Notes: generated by a model not told the origin, from the sequence alone. DNA of 64,000 nucleotides from Roseiterribacter gracilis (GCA_018332375.1 BOPV01000001.1:3100001-3164000); one strand, 5' to 3'; shown: positions 34,725 through 43,732, counted from the stretch's first letter. A program made the numbers and translations.

Positions 34725-35800
34725 TCAAGCTGCTGGTCGTCGACGATTCAGCGCTGGTGCGCAAATTGTTGGGCGAAATCTTCGGCGACGAAGCGGATTT
34801 CGAACTCGCCTTTGCGCGCAATGGTCTGGAAGCGCTGGAGCAACTGCAAACCTATGCGCCTGACGTGATTACGCTCGACGTGCATATGCCGCAGATGGAC
34901 GGACTCGCCTGTCTCGACCGGATCATGGTGCAGAAGCCGCGGCCGGTCGTGATGCTGTCGTCGCTGACCGCCGACGGTGCCGACGCGACGTTGAAAGCGT
35001 TGCGGTTGGGCGCGGTCGATTTCGTCGCCAAACCCAGCGGTGCGATCTCGCTCGGCCTCGACGAGATGGCAGACGAGCTGGTGACCAAGGTTCGTTCGGC
35101 AGCAAGCGCGAAGCTTCCGAAAAGCCTACGCCTGAAAGAACGCGTGCGGCATCGCATGCAGGGCGCGCGGCCGACACGACGCGCAACCGGGAAGGCAGCG
35201 CCCGCAGCGGAGTCGTTGCAGGGCGATGGGCTGGTGTTGGTTGGAACCTCGACCGGCGGGCCGCCTGCGCTCGAAACATTGCTGACGTCGCTGCCCAAAA
35301 AGTTTCCCTGGCCGGTGCTCGTCGCGCAGCACATGCCGGCCAGCTTCACCGGCGCGTTGGCGCGGCGGTTGGACGGGATCTGCGAACTGACTGTGGTCGA
35401 AGTGACCAAGCCGACACCGCTGGTGCCGGGTTTTGTCTATATCGGGCGCGGCGACGCCGACGTGATCGTGACGCGCCGGGCCGGCGTGCTGGTCGCAATG
35501 TCCGCGCCCTCACGCGCCGACTATCCGTGGCATCCATCGACCGATCGTCTCGTGCGCAGCGCGAGGGAGCACCTGCCCGCCTCCCAGCTGGTCGGCGTGT
35601 TGATGACGGGCATGGGCTATGACGGCGCTGCTGCGATGGCCGAGATGCGCGCCGCGGGCGGCAAGACGATTGCGGAATCCGAAGAGACGGCGGTGGTCTG
35701 GGGCATGCCGGGCGAGTTGGTGCGTGCCGACGGCGCCGACTTTGTGCTGCCGCTGCCGCAGATCGCTGCATGCCTGGAACGGTTGATGCCATGCCGCTGA
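34721..35800 (+). CDS. cheB: CheB: chemoreceptor glutamate methylesterase with receiver
   Basis: A 359-residue CheB. The receiver (about 1-120) has phospho-acceptor Asp53 in VITLDVHMPQMDG and the conserved Lys in VAKPSG; the methylesterase domain carries the catalytic triad as Ser177 (LVGTSTGGPP), His204 (AQHMPASFT) and Asp301 (MTGMGYDGAAAM). It removes methyl groups from receptor glutamates when phosphorylated by CheA. It starts at a GTG that overlaps the upstream TGA (GTGA) and its 3' end overlaps the HEAT-repeat gene. With CheR present, the soluble receptor is presumably adapted by methylation. Confidence 0.96.
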   Translation: MIKLLVVDDSALVRKLLGEIFGDEADFELAFARNGLEALEQLQTYAPDVITLDVHMPQMDGLACLDRIMVQKPRPVVMLSSLTADGADATLKALRLGAVDFVAKPSGAISLGLDEMADELVTKVRSAASAKLPKSLRLKERVRHRMQGARPTRRATGKAAPAAESLQGDGLVLVGTSTGGPPALETLLTSLPKKFPWPVLVAQHMPASFTGALARRLDGICELTVVEVTKPTPLVPGFVYIGRGDADVIVTRRAGVLVAMSAPSRADYPWHPSTDRLVRSAREHLPASQLVGVLMTGMGYDGAAAMAEMRAAGGKTIAESEETAVVWGMPGELVRADGADFVLPLPQIAACLERLMPCR

Positions 35801-36396
35801 TCCGCAAAGACGCCGCCTCGTCTGCGCCCGCGCGGGAACATGCAGACCTTCTGCGCAGCGACGACGCCGACGAACGGTGGCGCGCAGCGCGCAGTCTGGC
35901 GACGTCGCCCGCTGGTGCGGCGGCGCTGGGTGCGGCGCTGGCAGGTGAACAGGATCCGCGCGTGCGCGAAGCGATCTTCACCAGCCTAGCGCGGCTGGGT
36001 GCGGTTGACTCGGTGCTGCCGCATCTACGCAGCGACGACGCCAATCTACGCACCGGCGCGCTCGACGCGTTGCGTGCAATGACCGATGCGGTACGCCCAC
36101 ATCTACGGTCGTTGTTGGCGGATCCGGATCCCGATGTGCGCCTGTTGAGCTGCGAGCTGACGCGCGCGCTGCCGGCTCGCGAAGCAAACAGCCTGATGAT
36201 CGAGGTGATCGACCGCGAAGCGCATGCCAACGTCTGTGCGTCGGCGGTCGACGTGCTCGCCGAGTTGGGCGAAGCAACGGCGATCGCATCGCTCGAACGC
36301 TGTGCGACACGATTTGCAGGCCAAGGATTCCTGCCCTTCGCCATCCAGGTCGCGATCGAGCGCATCAAGGCGCAGCAAGAAGCGACCGATGGATGA
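35791..36396 (+). CDS. HEAT-repeat protein of the chemosensory operon
   Basis: About 201 residues from the ATG at 35791 (an in-frame ATG at 35770 lies further inside cheB). The sequence is a series of helical pairs of HEAT/PBS-lyase type, with repeat-like segments DADERWRAARSLATS, EQDPRVREAIFTSLARLG, DDANLRTGALDALRAM and DPDPDVRLLSCELTRAL. Such solenoids are protein-binding scaffolds. It sits between cheB and cheR, overlapping both, so it probably acts in receptor adaptation or assembly; no enzymatic motif is visible. Confidence 0.82.
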   Translation: MPLIRKDAASSAPAREHADLLRSDDADERWRAARSLATSPAGAAALGAALAGEQDPRVREAIFTSLARLGAVDSVLPHLRSDDANLRTGALDALRAMTDAVRPHLRSLLADPDPDVRLLSCELTRALPAREANSLMIEVIDREAHANVCASAVDVLAELGEATAIASLERCATRFAGQGFLPFAIQVAIERIKAQQEATDG

Positions 36397-37237
36397 GGCG
36401 ACATCGGTCAACGAAGAAGAATTCCGCCGCTTGTGCGATTTCCTCTATCGCCGCACCGGCATGATCTTCACCGAGACCAAACGCTACTACGTCGAACGGC
36501 GCGTGCAGGAACGGATGCAGGCGACCGGCGCCACGTCCTTTGCCAGCTATTTCGCGCGGCTGCGCAGCAACGTGCGCGGCGAGATCGAGCAATTCGTCAA
36601 CGCCTTCACGATCAACGAGACGTATTTCTATCGCGAAGACCATCAGCTGCAGTGTCTGACGCGCGACCTGCTGGCCGAGCGGACTGCCGCCAAGCAGACT
36701 GGCGATCGGCTGCGCATCTGGTCGGTGCCGTGTTCGACCGGTGAAGAGCCCTATTCGATCGCGATGTGGCTGCTCGACAACTGGCCCCAGGTCGATCGTT
36801 ACGACATCGAAATCGTCGGATCCGACATCGATACGCGGGTGCTCGATGCGGCGCGGACGGGCATTTATGGCAAGCGCGCTTTGATGCGCCTGTCGCCCGA
36901 GCAGATCGCGAAATACTTTCAGCAGCTCGATGAAGAACGCTGGCAGATTCTCGACGATCTGCGCGGTTCGGTCGGCTTCGCTCCAGTCAATCTGATCGAG
37001 CCGGCGGAAACGCTGACGCAAGGCCGCTTCGACGTCATCTTCTGCCGCAACGTGCTAATCTATTTCGACGACACGTCGCGCCGCGTGGCCGCCGAGAACC
37101 TCTACGAAGCTCTGGCGCCTGGCGGTTTCATCTGTCTTGGTCATACGGAATCGATGAGCCGTATCTCCCCCTTGTTCGAAGTGCGCCGGTTTGAAGACGC
37201 GATCGTCTATCAACGCCCGCTCAAGAGGCGCGCATGA
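36389..37237 (+). CDS. cheR: CheR: chemoreceptor glutamate methyltransferase
   Basis: A 282-residue SAM-dependent methyltransferase. The N-terminal helical domain (about 10-75) includes ERRVQERMQATG; the catalytic domain has the SAM-binding motif IWSVPCSTGEEPYSIAM, the acidic SDIDTRVL loop, the FDVIFCRNVLIYFDD core and LGHTESM near the end. It adds methyl groups to receptor glutamates, opposing CheB. The ATG at 36389 overlaps the HEAT gene stop by 8 bases and its own TGA overlaps the next ATG. Confidence 0.96.
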   Translation: MDEATSVNEEEFRRLCDFLYRRTGMIFTETKRYYVERRVQERMQATGATSFASYFARLRSNVRGEIEQFVNAFTINETYFYREDHQLQCLTRDLLAERTAAKQTGDRLRIWSVPCSTGEEPYSIAMWLLDNWPQVDRYDIEIVGSDIDTRVLDAARTGIYGKRALMRLSPEQIAKYFQQLDEERWQILDDLRGSVGFAPVNLIEPAETLTQGRFDVIFCRNVLIYFDDTSRRVAAENLYEALAPGGFICLGHTESMSRISPLFEVRRFEDAIVYQRPLKRRA

Positions 37238-37626
37238 CCAAACGCGTCCTGATCATCGACGATGCCAATCTGGTGCGGATGTATTACCGCGACGCATTGC
37301 AACGCGCCGGCTATGAAACCGCCGAGGCGATGAACGGTCTCGAAGCGCTGGAATATTTGTTGGCGCAGCCGGCCGATCTGCTGATCGTAGACGTCAATAT
37401 GCCGACGATGGACGGGCTGACTTTCCTGCGCGCGTTGCGCCGGCAGGCGCTGCCATTGGCGGCGACGCCGGCGCTGGTGACCAGCACCGAAGCGGCACAG
37501 GTCGACATCAACGCGGCGCGGGCCGCGGGTGCGAATTTCTATCTCGTCAAACCGATCGCGCAGGATCTGTTCCTGCGCTACGTCGCGCTACTTTGCGGTG
37601 GCGCGCCCCAAGGTGCGTCGAGATGA
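37234..37626 (+). CDS. CheY-like single-domain response regulator (first)
   Basis: A 130-residue receiver with the acidic pair in VLIIDDANLV, phospho-acceptor Asp53 in LLIVDVNMPTMDG, Thr/Ser switch in LVTSTEA and Lys in YLVKPI. No output domain. It sits between cheR and cheA with ATGA overlaps on both sides, so it is a direct substrate candidate for this CheA. A second CheY is encoded at 40089-40472; which one carries output and which acts as a phosphate sink cannot be told from sequence. Confidence 0.93.
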   Translation: MTKRVLIIDDANLVRMYYRDALQRAGYETAEAMNGLEALEYLLAQPADLLIVDVNMPTMDGLTFLRALRRQALPLAATPALVTSTEAAQVDINAARAAGANFYLVKPIAQDLFLRYVALLCGGAPQGASR

Positions 37627-39767
37627 ACGAGTTCCTCGAACAATTCCTGATCGAGTCGCGCGAATTGGTCGAACAAGCGACCGGCGATTTGTTGGCGCTG
37701 GAAGAATCGCCGCAAGATCACGACCGACTCGACAGCGCGTTTCGTGCCTTTCACACGTTGAAAGGCGCGGCGCGCATCGTCGAGTTCGACGCGATGGGGC
37801 GTGTGCTGCACGCGGCCGAAGAAATGCTGGTCGCGGTGCGCGCGGGCGAACATCCGGTGACCGCCGATCTGATCAGCGATTGCCTCTCTAGCCTCGACCA
37901 GGTCGTGCAGTGGCTGGATGCGATCGAAACCGGCGGCGACCTGCCCACGGTCGCCGCAACCACGGTCGATGCGCTGTTGCAGCGGTTCGAAAAAGCCGAT
38001 GCGCGATTGGCACCAGCGCCGGTCGCGACCGGCTGGGCCGAGCCGCTTGCGGCGTTGCATCCGTCGGCACGCACCGCAATCCGCTATGCGCCCGACGAAG
38101 GCTGTTTCTTCCGCGGCGAAGATCCGTTGAGCTTGCTCGAACGTGTGCCGGGCCTGCTCGCGCTCGATCTGCAGCCGACGGCGCCGTGGCCCGACCTTGT
38201 GGCGATCGACCCGTTTGCGTGCAAGTTGGTGATCGTCGCCTTGTCGACCGCACCGCCGGGCGAGATTGCGTCCTTGCTCACCACCGCTGCAGGACAGGTG
38301 CAGATCTTGGCCCTGGCCGCCGACGCGTTCAGCTCTGAAGCGCAGGCCTTACTGCAAGCGCAGCTTTTGCTGGTCGCCGATCGGGAAGAAGAGAATTTCA
38401 CCGGCCGGTTTGCTGCCGCCGGCAACGTCGTTGCGAACGTGCTGCGCGCGCAGGGCCGCGCAAGTCACGCCGACGCGCTGTTGCGGCTGGTCGCGGCCGG
38501 CGACGCCGACGGCTTTGCCGCGGCCTTGCAAAACGTGCTGCGCGGCGACGACGAAGAGGCGGGCGAGATTGCGCGGGCGCCACAGGACGTGGTGGCGCGC
38601 GCGCTACGCGTTGAAGTCGAACGGATCGACGCGCTGGTCAAACTCACCGGCGAATTGACGGTGGTGAAGAACGCGGTTGGACATGCGTCGCGCCTGGCGC
38701 AGGGCGGTGCCGACCCGACCGCGCTGGCGCCGCTGCTGAAGGAGCAGCACGCGCTGCTCGACCGGTTGGTCAGCGAGCTGCAGCGATCGGTGCTGGGCAT
38801 TCGCGTATTGCCGCTGCGGCACGTCTTCCAGCGCTTCCCCAAGCTGGTGCGCGAAATGAGCGCCAGTCTTGGCAAGCCGGTGCGACTTCTAATGGAAGGC
38901 GAGGCGACCGAAGCCGACAAGGCGATCGTCGAAGCCTTGTTCGAACCGCTGCTGCACGTGTTGCGCAATGCGCTCGATCATGGAATCGAACCGGCCGAAA
39001 GCCGGGCCAAGGCGGGCAAGACCGCGGTCGCGACCGTGCTGCTGCAGGCGGTGCGCGACGGCGAACATGTCGTGGTCGAAGTGCGCGACGATGGCGGCGG
39101 TGTCGATCTCGACCGCGTGCGTCGCGTTGCGGAGACGCGGGGCATTGCCAGCGCCGACGCGTTGCAGGCGATGGACGAGGCGTCGCTGCTCGAGCTGCTA
39201 TTTGCACCGGGATTCTCGACCGCTTCACAAGTGACCGACATTTCGGGACGTGGCGTCGGCATGGATGCGGTGCGCGCGGCGGTGGCGCGGCTAGGCGGCC
39301 ACGTATCGATTACAAGCACGGCCGGGCACGGCACGTCGGTGCGATTCCTGTTGCCGTTCACCTTGATGATGTCGCGCGTGATGACGGTCGAATCGGGCGG
39401 TCAGGTGTTCGGCATTCCGTTCGAATCCATCCTCGAAACTGTGCGCATTCCGCGCGCGCAAATCACGCAGATCGGCGCCGCCCATGCCTTCGTTCTGCGC
39501 AACCAGACGGTGCCGCTGGTCGATCTTGCTGCCGCGCTCGATCTGCGCGGTGCCGACGAGGTGCGCAGCGATGAAGCGAATATCGTCGTCACCAGCTTTG
39601 CCGGTCAGCTGGGTGCGATCGAAGTCGACCGGTTCGGCGAACGGTTGGATGTGATGCTGAAATCGATGGATGGATTGCTGGCCGGCATGGGCGGCGTTGC
39701 GGGCACGACCTTGCTCGGCGATGGGCGCGTATTGATCGTGCTCGATGTACAGGCGCTGTTGCGATGA
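37623..39767 (+). CDS. cheA: CheA: chemotaxis histidine kinase
   Basis: A 714-residue CheA. The Hpt domain (about 1-105) has the phospho-acceptor His44 in FRAFHTLKGAAR. A long middle section (about 130-310) has no recognisable P2 receiver-docking domain of usual sequence. The dimerisation domain starts near 330 (VDALVKLTGELTVVKN-type region), the ATP-binding domain carries NALDHGIEPAE and GRGVGMDAVRAAV, and the C-terminal CheW-like regulatory domain runs from about 575 to the end. The start at 37623 overlaps the CheY stop as ATGA. It is the central kinase of the operon. Confidence 0.96.
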   Translation: MNEFLEQFLIESRELVEQATGDLLALEESPQDHDRLDSAFRAFHTLKGAARIVEFDAMGRVLHAAEEMLVAVRAGEHPVTADLISDCLSSLDQVVQWLDAIETGGDLPTVAATTVDALLQRFEKADARLAPAPVATGWAEPLAALHPSARTAIRYAPDEGCFFRGEDPLSLLERVPGLLALDLQPTAPWPDLVAIDPFACKLVIVALSTAPPGEIASLLTTAAGQVQILALAADAFSSEAQALLQAQLLLVADREEENFTGRFAAAGNVVANVLRAQGRASHADALLRLVAAGDADGFAAALQNVLRGDDEEAGEIARAPQDVVARALRVEVERIDALVKLTGELTVVKNAVGHASRLAQGGADPTALAPLLKEQHALLDRLVSELQRSVLGIRVLPLRHVFQRFPKLVREMSASLGKPVRLLMEGEATEADKAIVEALFEPLLHVLRNALDHGIEPAESRAKAGKTAVATVLLQAVRDGEHVVVEVRDDGGGVDLDRVRRVAETRGIASADALQAMDEASLLELLFAPGFSTASQVTDISGRGVGMDAVRAAVARLGGHVSITSTAGHGTSVRFLLPFTLMMSRVMTVESGGQVFGIPFESILETVRIPRAQITQIGAAHAFVLRNQTVPLVDLAAALDLRGADEVRSDEANIVVTSFAGQLGAIEVDRFGERLDVMLKSMDGLLAGMGGVAGTTLLGDGRVLIVLDVQALLR

Positions 39768-40012
39768 CGGTGCGGGTCGACGAAACCGGCTCGATCCGGC
39801 TGGAAGGAACTTGCCAGATCGACGACGCAGAGCTGTTGCAACGGCTGCTATTGGCGCATCCTGCCGCCGCAGTCGATTGGCGCGACTGCGAGCACGCACA
39901 TACGGCACTCATTCAGCTCATCCTGGCCGCCAGGCGAACGGTGCGCGGTCCGTCCCGCGTACCATTTCTCGAGAAATGGATCGCGCCGCACTTCCACGCG
40001 TTAGCGCCCTGA
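39764..40012 (+). CDS. Small STAS-domain-like protein
   Basis: An 82-residue protein whose pattern, a strand reading IRLEGTCQIDDAELLQRLLL then AVDWRDCEHAHTALIQLILA, fits a STAS/anti-sigma-antagonist fold. The position of the usual phosphorylatable Ser in DSSG-type STAS proteins reads HAHTA, so a Thr may serve or phosphorylation may be absent. It overlaps the end of cheA by four bases, and 76 bases separate it from the second cheY. In this context it may bind an Hpt or receiver partner in signal output; the mechanism is not visible. Confidence 0.7.
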   Translation: MTVRVDETGSIRLEGTCQIDDAELLQRLLLAHPAAAVDWRDCEHAHTALIQLILAARRTVRGPSRVPFLEKWIAPHFHALAP

Positions 40013-40088
40013 TCCGGGCTATCGCCACAACGGCGCAAATGGAAAAACCAAAGGGATGGCGCCGCCCGACGCGCCCGGAGAAGCGGAT

Positions 40089-40472
40089 ATGACGTACAAG
40101 GTTCTGATCGTCGACGACAGCAAGCTTGCGCGCATGGCGGTCGGCAAGGCGCTGAACAGCCTGCAGCCGAGCTGGACGCGGCTCGAAGCCGCCAATGCCG
40201 ACGAGGCGATTGCGAGCGTCAAAGACAACGCGCCCGACATCGTTCTGCTCGACTTCAACATGCCCGGACGCGACGGGTTGGCGCTGGCTGCCGATCTCAA
40301 CAAGCTGCATCCGGAGATGCCGCTCGCTGTGATCTCGGCCAATATTCAAGACGAGATTGTTGCCCGCGCCCGCGCCATCGGCGCTGCCTTTCTGCCCAAA
40401 CCGCTGACCGAACAAGCGCTGGCCGACTTTCTGTCGGCGGCGCAGTTGCGGCTGCGGGCCGTGGCGCGGTGA
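40089..40472 (+). CDS. CheY-like single-domain response regulator (second)
   Basis: A 127-residue receiver: acidic pair VLIVDDSKLAR, phospho-acceptor Asp55 in IVLLDFNMPGRDG, Ser in AVISANIQ and Lys in AFLPKPLTE. The ATG at 40089 is preceded by a GGAGAAG site; an in-frame ATG at 40056 would add an unconserved Pro-rich stub. It is immediately followed (GTGA overlap) by a CheC phosphatase gene, so this CheY is the natural substrate of that enzyme. Confidence 0.9.
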   Translation: MTYKVLIVDDSKLARMAVGKALNSLQPSWTRLEAANADEAIASVKDNAPDIVLLDFNMPGRDGLALAADLNKLHPEMPLAVISANIQDEIVARARAIGAAFLPKPLTEQALADFLSAAQLRLRAVAR

Positions 40473-41119
40473 TACCCCAACCGACAATTACGCTCGACGA
40501 TCTCGAACGCGACGCGCTAGCCGAACTGGTCAATGTCGGCGTCGGCCGGGCGGCCGCGAATCTACGGCAGATGATCGATCGGCAAGTGTTGCTGTCGGTG
40601 CCGGGTGTCGCGATCGTGACGCGCGAAACCGCCGCGAGCATGATTGCCGAACGTGAGAGCAGCAGTCTCGTCGCGGTGCATCAGGCGTTCGAAGGCGATT
40701 TCAGTGGCCGCGCGCTTTTGATTTTTCCGGAAACCAACAGCCTCGAATTGGTACGCGCGGTCACCGGCGGCGAGTTGCCGTTGGAAGACATTATCGAGCT
40801 CGAGCAAGAGGCGCTGGCCGAGACCGGCAACATCATTCTGAATGGTTGTCTGGCGACGATTGCGAACATCCTGCAGCGCAGTCTGCGAATGTCGCTGCCG
40901 GAAATCCTGCGTGGCTCGGGCGCCGATTTGTTTGCGCTCAACGCCGAGGTTGCGCCAGCCGAAGACGTGGTTCTGTTTCTCTATATCGATTTCTCGGTCG
41001 ATGACCGCGACATACGCGGCTACATCGCGATGTTGATGGACCTGCCCTCGCTGACCGCGTTGAAGAAACTGCTTGCCGATTTCATCCGGCAAACTGCGGG
41101 CGAGGCCAATGCCGATTAG
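40469..41119 (+). CDS. CheC-type CheY-P phosphatase (first)
   Basis: A 216-residue protein of the CheC/FliY/CheX family. Both active-site helices of CheC are present: DALAELVNVGVGR and EALAETGNIILNG, each with the D/E-x3-E-x2-N pattern and a following Pro (LLSVP, MSLP). CheC enzymes hydrolyse phospho-CheY. It begins with a GTG overlapping the second CheY stop. The N-terminal MIPQP start has no signal or membrane segment. It is one of two paralogues bracketing a hybrid kinase gene. Confidence 0.88.
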   Translation: MIPQPTITLDDLERDALAELVNVGVGRAAANLRQMIDRQVLLSVPGVAIVTRETAASMIAERESSSLVAVHQAFEGDFSGRALLIFPETNSLELVRAVTGGELPLEDIIELEQEALAETGNIILNGCLATIANILQRSLRMSLPEILRGSGADLFALNAEVAPAEDVVLFLYIDFSVDDRDIRGYIAMLMDLPSLTALKKLLADFIRQTAGEANAD

Positions 41120-43109
41120 GGGCACTGACGCCTATCGATCCGCGGTGTTCGACGCAATCGACGCCGGCCTCATCGTGATCGGCGATGGTGGGCGAATTCT
41201 GGCCTGGAACGACTGGATCGCAGGCGCATCGGGGATCGCCGCCGAGCAAGCGGTCGGACGCGAACTCGACGAAGTCTTCCCGCATCTCGCCGGCGGGCGG
41301 CTGCCGGCTGCGATTGGCGAAGCGCAGCAGAATGGTATTTCCAGCGTACTGACCCATTCGCTGCACCGTTCGATGCTGCCGTTGAAAACGCGCGCCGGCC
41401 GCGACCTCGTGCACAATATCGCGGTACGGCCGCTCGGTGTTGCGGGAACCTGCATCGTGCATGTGACCGACGTCACCCTGGCGACGGATCGCGACCGGAT
41501 TTTACGCGATCGCCAGAATGCGCGGTACGACGCCGTCGTCGACAGCGCGTCGGACGCGATCATCACGTTGGATGCGAGCGGCGCGATTCAGCTCGCCAAT
41601 CCGGCAGCCGCGCAGGAATTCGGCTATGACGCCAGCGAGCTGATTGGACAGAATTTCGAGCTGCTGTTTCGTGGTGGCGGGGTCTGGGCCGAGATCTGGG
41701 CGCAGCTGTGGAGCGGCAAAGTGCTGACACGCACGGTCGAACTGATCGCGTGGCGCAAAGACGGCTCGCCATCCTATGTCGAAATTTCAGCATCGCGCTG
41801 GCGCAGCGATGCGCGTTATTTCGTGACTGCGATTCTGCGCGACGTGAACGAAAGGCGCGCCGCCGAAGATGCGCTACGCGCGCTGAACCAGACATTGGAA
41901 GCGCGTGTCGCCGAGCGCACCGCCGAATTGCTCAAGGCCGAAGAGGCGCTGCGCCAGTCGCAAAAGATGGAGGCGCTGGGGCAATTGACCGGCGGTATCG
42001 CGCACGATTTCAACAATCTTTTGACCGGCATTATCGGCGCGATGGACGTATTGAAGCGGCGCGTCGCGGCACACCGCTACGACGACGTCGAACGGTTCAT
42101 GGATGCAGCGGTAACCTCGGCCAAGCGGGCGGCTGCCTTGACGCATCGCCTGCTGGCTTTTGCGCGCCGCCAGCCGCTGGACCCGCAACCGCTCGATGCC
42201 AATCAGCTGATCCAGAATATGGAAGAACTGTTGCGTCGTTCGATCGGCGAGCAGGTCAGCTTGCGCACTGAATTGTCGGCCGATCCATGGCCGGCGCTGA
42301 CCGACGCCAACCAGCTCGAAAACGCGCTGCTGAACCTCGTGATCAACGCGCGCGATGCGATGCCCCATGGTGGCACCATCACGATCCGCACCGGCAGCCA
42401 TACGCAGGCGGCAAACACCTCCCCAGAGAAGGCCGGCGAAGAGCCGATCGCGGCGGGCGACTATACGGTGATCAGCGTCAGCGACACCGGCACCGGCATG
42501 TCGCCTGAAACATTGGCGCGCGCCTTCGATCCGTTCTTCACCACCAAGCCGATCGGCCAGGGCACCGGGTTGGGCCTGTCGATGATCTATGGCTTTGCCA
42601 AACAGTCGCGCGGCCATGTCCGGATCGAAAGCGCACCCCGCCAGGGCACGACCGTGCGTTTGTATCTGCCGCGGCATCTCGGGTCTGCGGTCGAACGGAT
42701 CGTGCCGACCGCACCGGCGCCAGCACCGCAAGGCGCGGGCGAAACCGTGCTGCTGGTCGAAGATGATTCGTCGGTGCGTCTGCTGATTTCCGAAGTGCTG
42801 CGCGAACTCGGCTATGCCTCGCTCGAAGCCAGCGACGGGCAGGCGGCGCTGCCGATGCTGGAATCGAATGCGCGGCTGGATCTGATGATCACCGATGTTG
42901 GGCTGCCCGGGCTGAACGGACGCCAGCTGGCCGAAATTGCGCGCCAGCACCGGCCGGACCTTAAAGTTCTGTTTGTGACCGGCTATGCAGAACATGCCAC
43001 GGAACGCGGTGAGTTCCTGGCACCCGGGATGGAAATGGTGACGAAGCCATTTGACCTTGAAGTTCTGGCGATCAAGATTCGGCAGATGATCGAAACGCGC
43101 CGGCCATGA
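41109..43109 (+). CDS. PAS-PAS hybrid histidine kinase within the chemosensory operon
   Basis: A 666-residue cytoplasmic kinase from the ATG at 41109: PAS (about 10-125), PAS (about 135-255), coiled linker, HisKA with GQLTGGIAHDFNNLLTG (His299), HATPase with GQGTGLGLSMIYG, and a C-terminal receiver with Asp in LMITDVGLPGLNG. It overlaps the CheC genes on both sides (11 and 4 bases), so expression is locked to theirs. It could feed a second input into this CheY pool or be reset by the CheC proteins acting on its receiver (inference). Confidence 0.9.
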   Translation: MPIRGTDAYRSAVFDAIDAGLIVIGDGGRILAWNDWIAGASGIAAEQAVGRELDEVFPHLAGGRLPAAIGEAQQNGISSVLTHSLHRSMLPLKTRAGRDLVHNIAVRPLGVAGTCIVHVTDVTLATDRDRILRDRQNARYDAVVDSASDAIITLDASGAIQLANPAAAQEFGYDASELIGQNFELLFRGGGVWAEIWAQLWSGKVLTRTVELIAWRKDGSPSYVEISASRWRSDARYFVTAILRDVNERRAAEDALRALNQTLEARVAERTAELLKAEEALRQSQKMEALGQLTGGIAHDFNNLLTGIIGAMDVLKRRVAAHRYDDVERFMDAAVTSAKRAAALTHRLLAFARRQPLDPQPLDANQLIQNMEELLRRSIGEQVSLRTELSADPWPALTDANQLENALLNLVINARDAMPHGGTITIRTGSHTQAANTSPEKAGEEPIAAGDYTVISVSDTGTGMSPETLARAFDPFFTTKPIGQGTGLGLSMIYGFAKQSRGHVRIESAPRQGTTVRLYLPRHLGSAVERIVPTAPAPAPQGAGETVLLVEDDSSVRLLISEVLRELGYASLEASDGQAALPMLESNARLDLMITDVGLPGLNGRQLAEIARQHRPDLKVLFVTGYAEHATERGEFLAPGMEMVTKPFDLEVLAIKIRQMIETRRP

Positions 43110-43732
43110 CCGCGACGGAATTCGAACTCGACGAGCTGGAACTCGACGCGCTGACCGAGCTGGTCAATATCGGCGTCAGCCGCGCCGCCGTCAGCCTGCG
43201 CGAGATGGTGTCCGAGCAGGTGTTTCTCTCGGTCCCGTCAGTTGCAGTCGTGTCGCGCAAGCAGGCCGCCGAGCTGATCGCCGAGCTCAAGTCCGGTCAC
43301 CTGATCGCGGTGCGCCAGGCATTTGACGGCGAGTTCTCGGGTCGCGCGCTGCTGATCTTTCCCGAAAGCAACAGTTTGGAATTGGTGCGTGCCGTCGCGG
43401 GCGAGCATCTGACCCTCGAAGACATTCTCGAACTCGAACATGAAGCGCTGGCCGAGATCGGGAACATCATCCTGAACGGCTGTATCGCGACGATCGCGAA
43501 CCTGCTGCAGCGTTCGCTGCGCATGTCGCTGCCCGAAATCGTACGCGGCGCTGGCCCGGAATTTTTCGAACTCGTCACCCCGTCGGTCAATGACGTGGTG
43601 TTGTTCATCCATATCAACTTCAGCCTCAAGGGCCGCGAAGTCAGCGGTTATATCGCGCTGGTGATGGATCTGCCGTCGTTGGCGATCGTAAAGACGCTAA
43701 TCGACGCCTTTATCGAACGGACTGCGCGCTAA
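43106..43732 (+). CDS. CheC-type CheY-P phosphatase (second)
   Basis: A 208-residue paralogue of the CheC at 40469-41119, with the same paired active-site helices DALTELVNIGVSR and EALAEIGNIILNG and the following prolines. The central region FDGEFSGRALLIFPESNSLELVRAV is nearly the same as its partner's, so duplication is recent or the fold is under strong constraint. It ends the operon; its TAA lies in a short palindrome shared with the converging cupredoxin gene. Confidence 0.88.
   Translation: MTATEFELDELELDALTELVNIGVSRAAVSLREMVSEQVFLSVPSVAVVSRKQAAELIAELKSGHLIAVRQAFDGEFSGRALLIFPESNSLELVRAVAGEHLTLEDILELEHEALAEIGNIILNGCIATIANLLQRSLRMSLPEIVRGAGPEFFELVTPSVNDVVLFIHINFSLKGREVSGYIALVMDLPSLAIVKTLIDAFIERTAR

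Noticed and set aside
41073..41108. Earlier ATG for the hybrid kinase in the chemosensory operon
   Set aside because: It would add 12 residues from within the CheC coding region with no PAS sequence; the ATG at 41109 fits the operon's short-overlap pattern.
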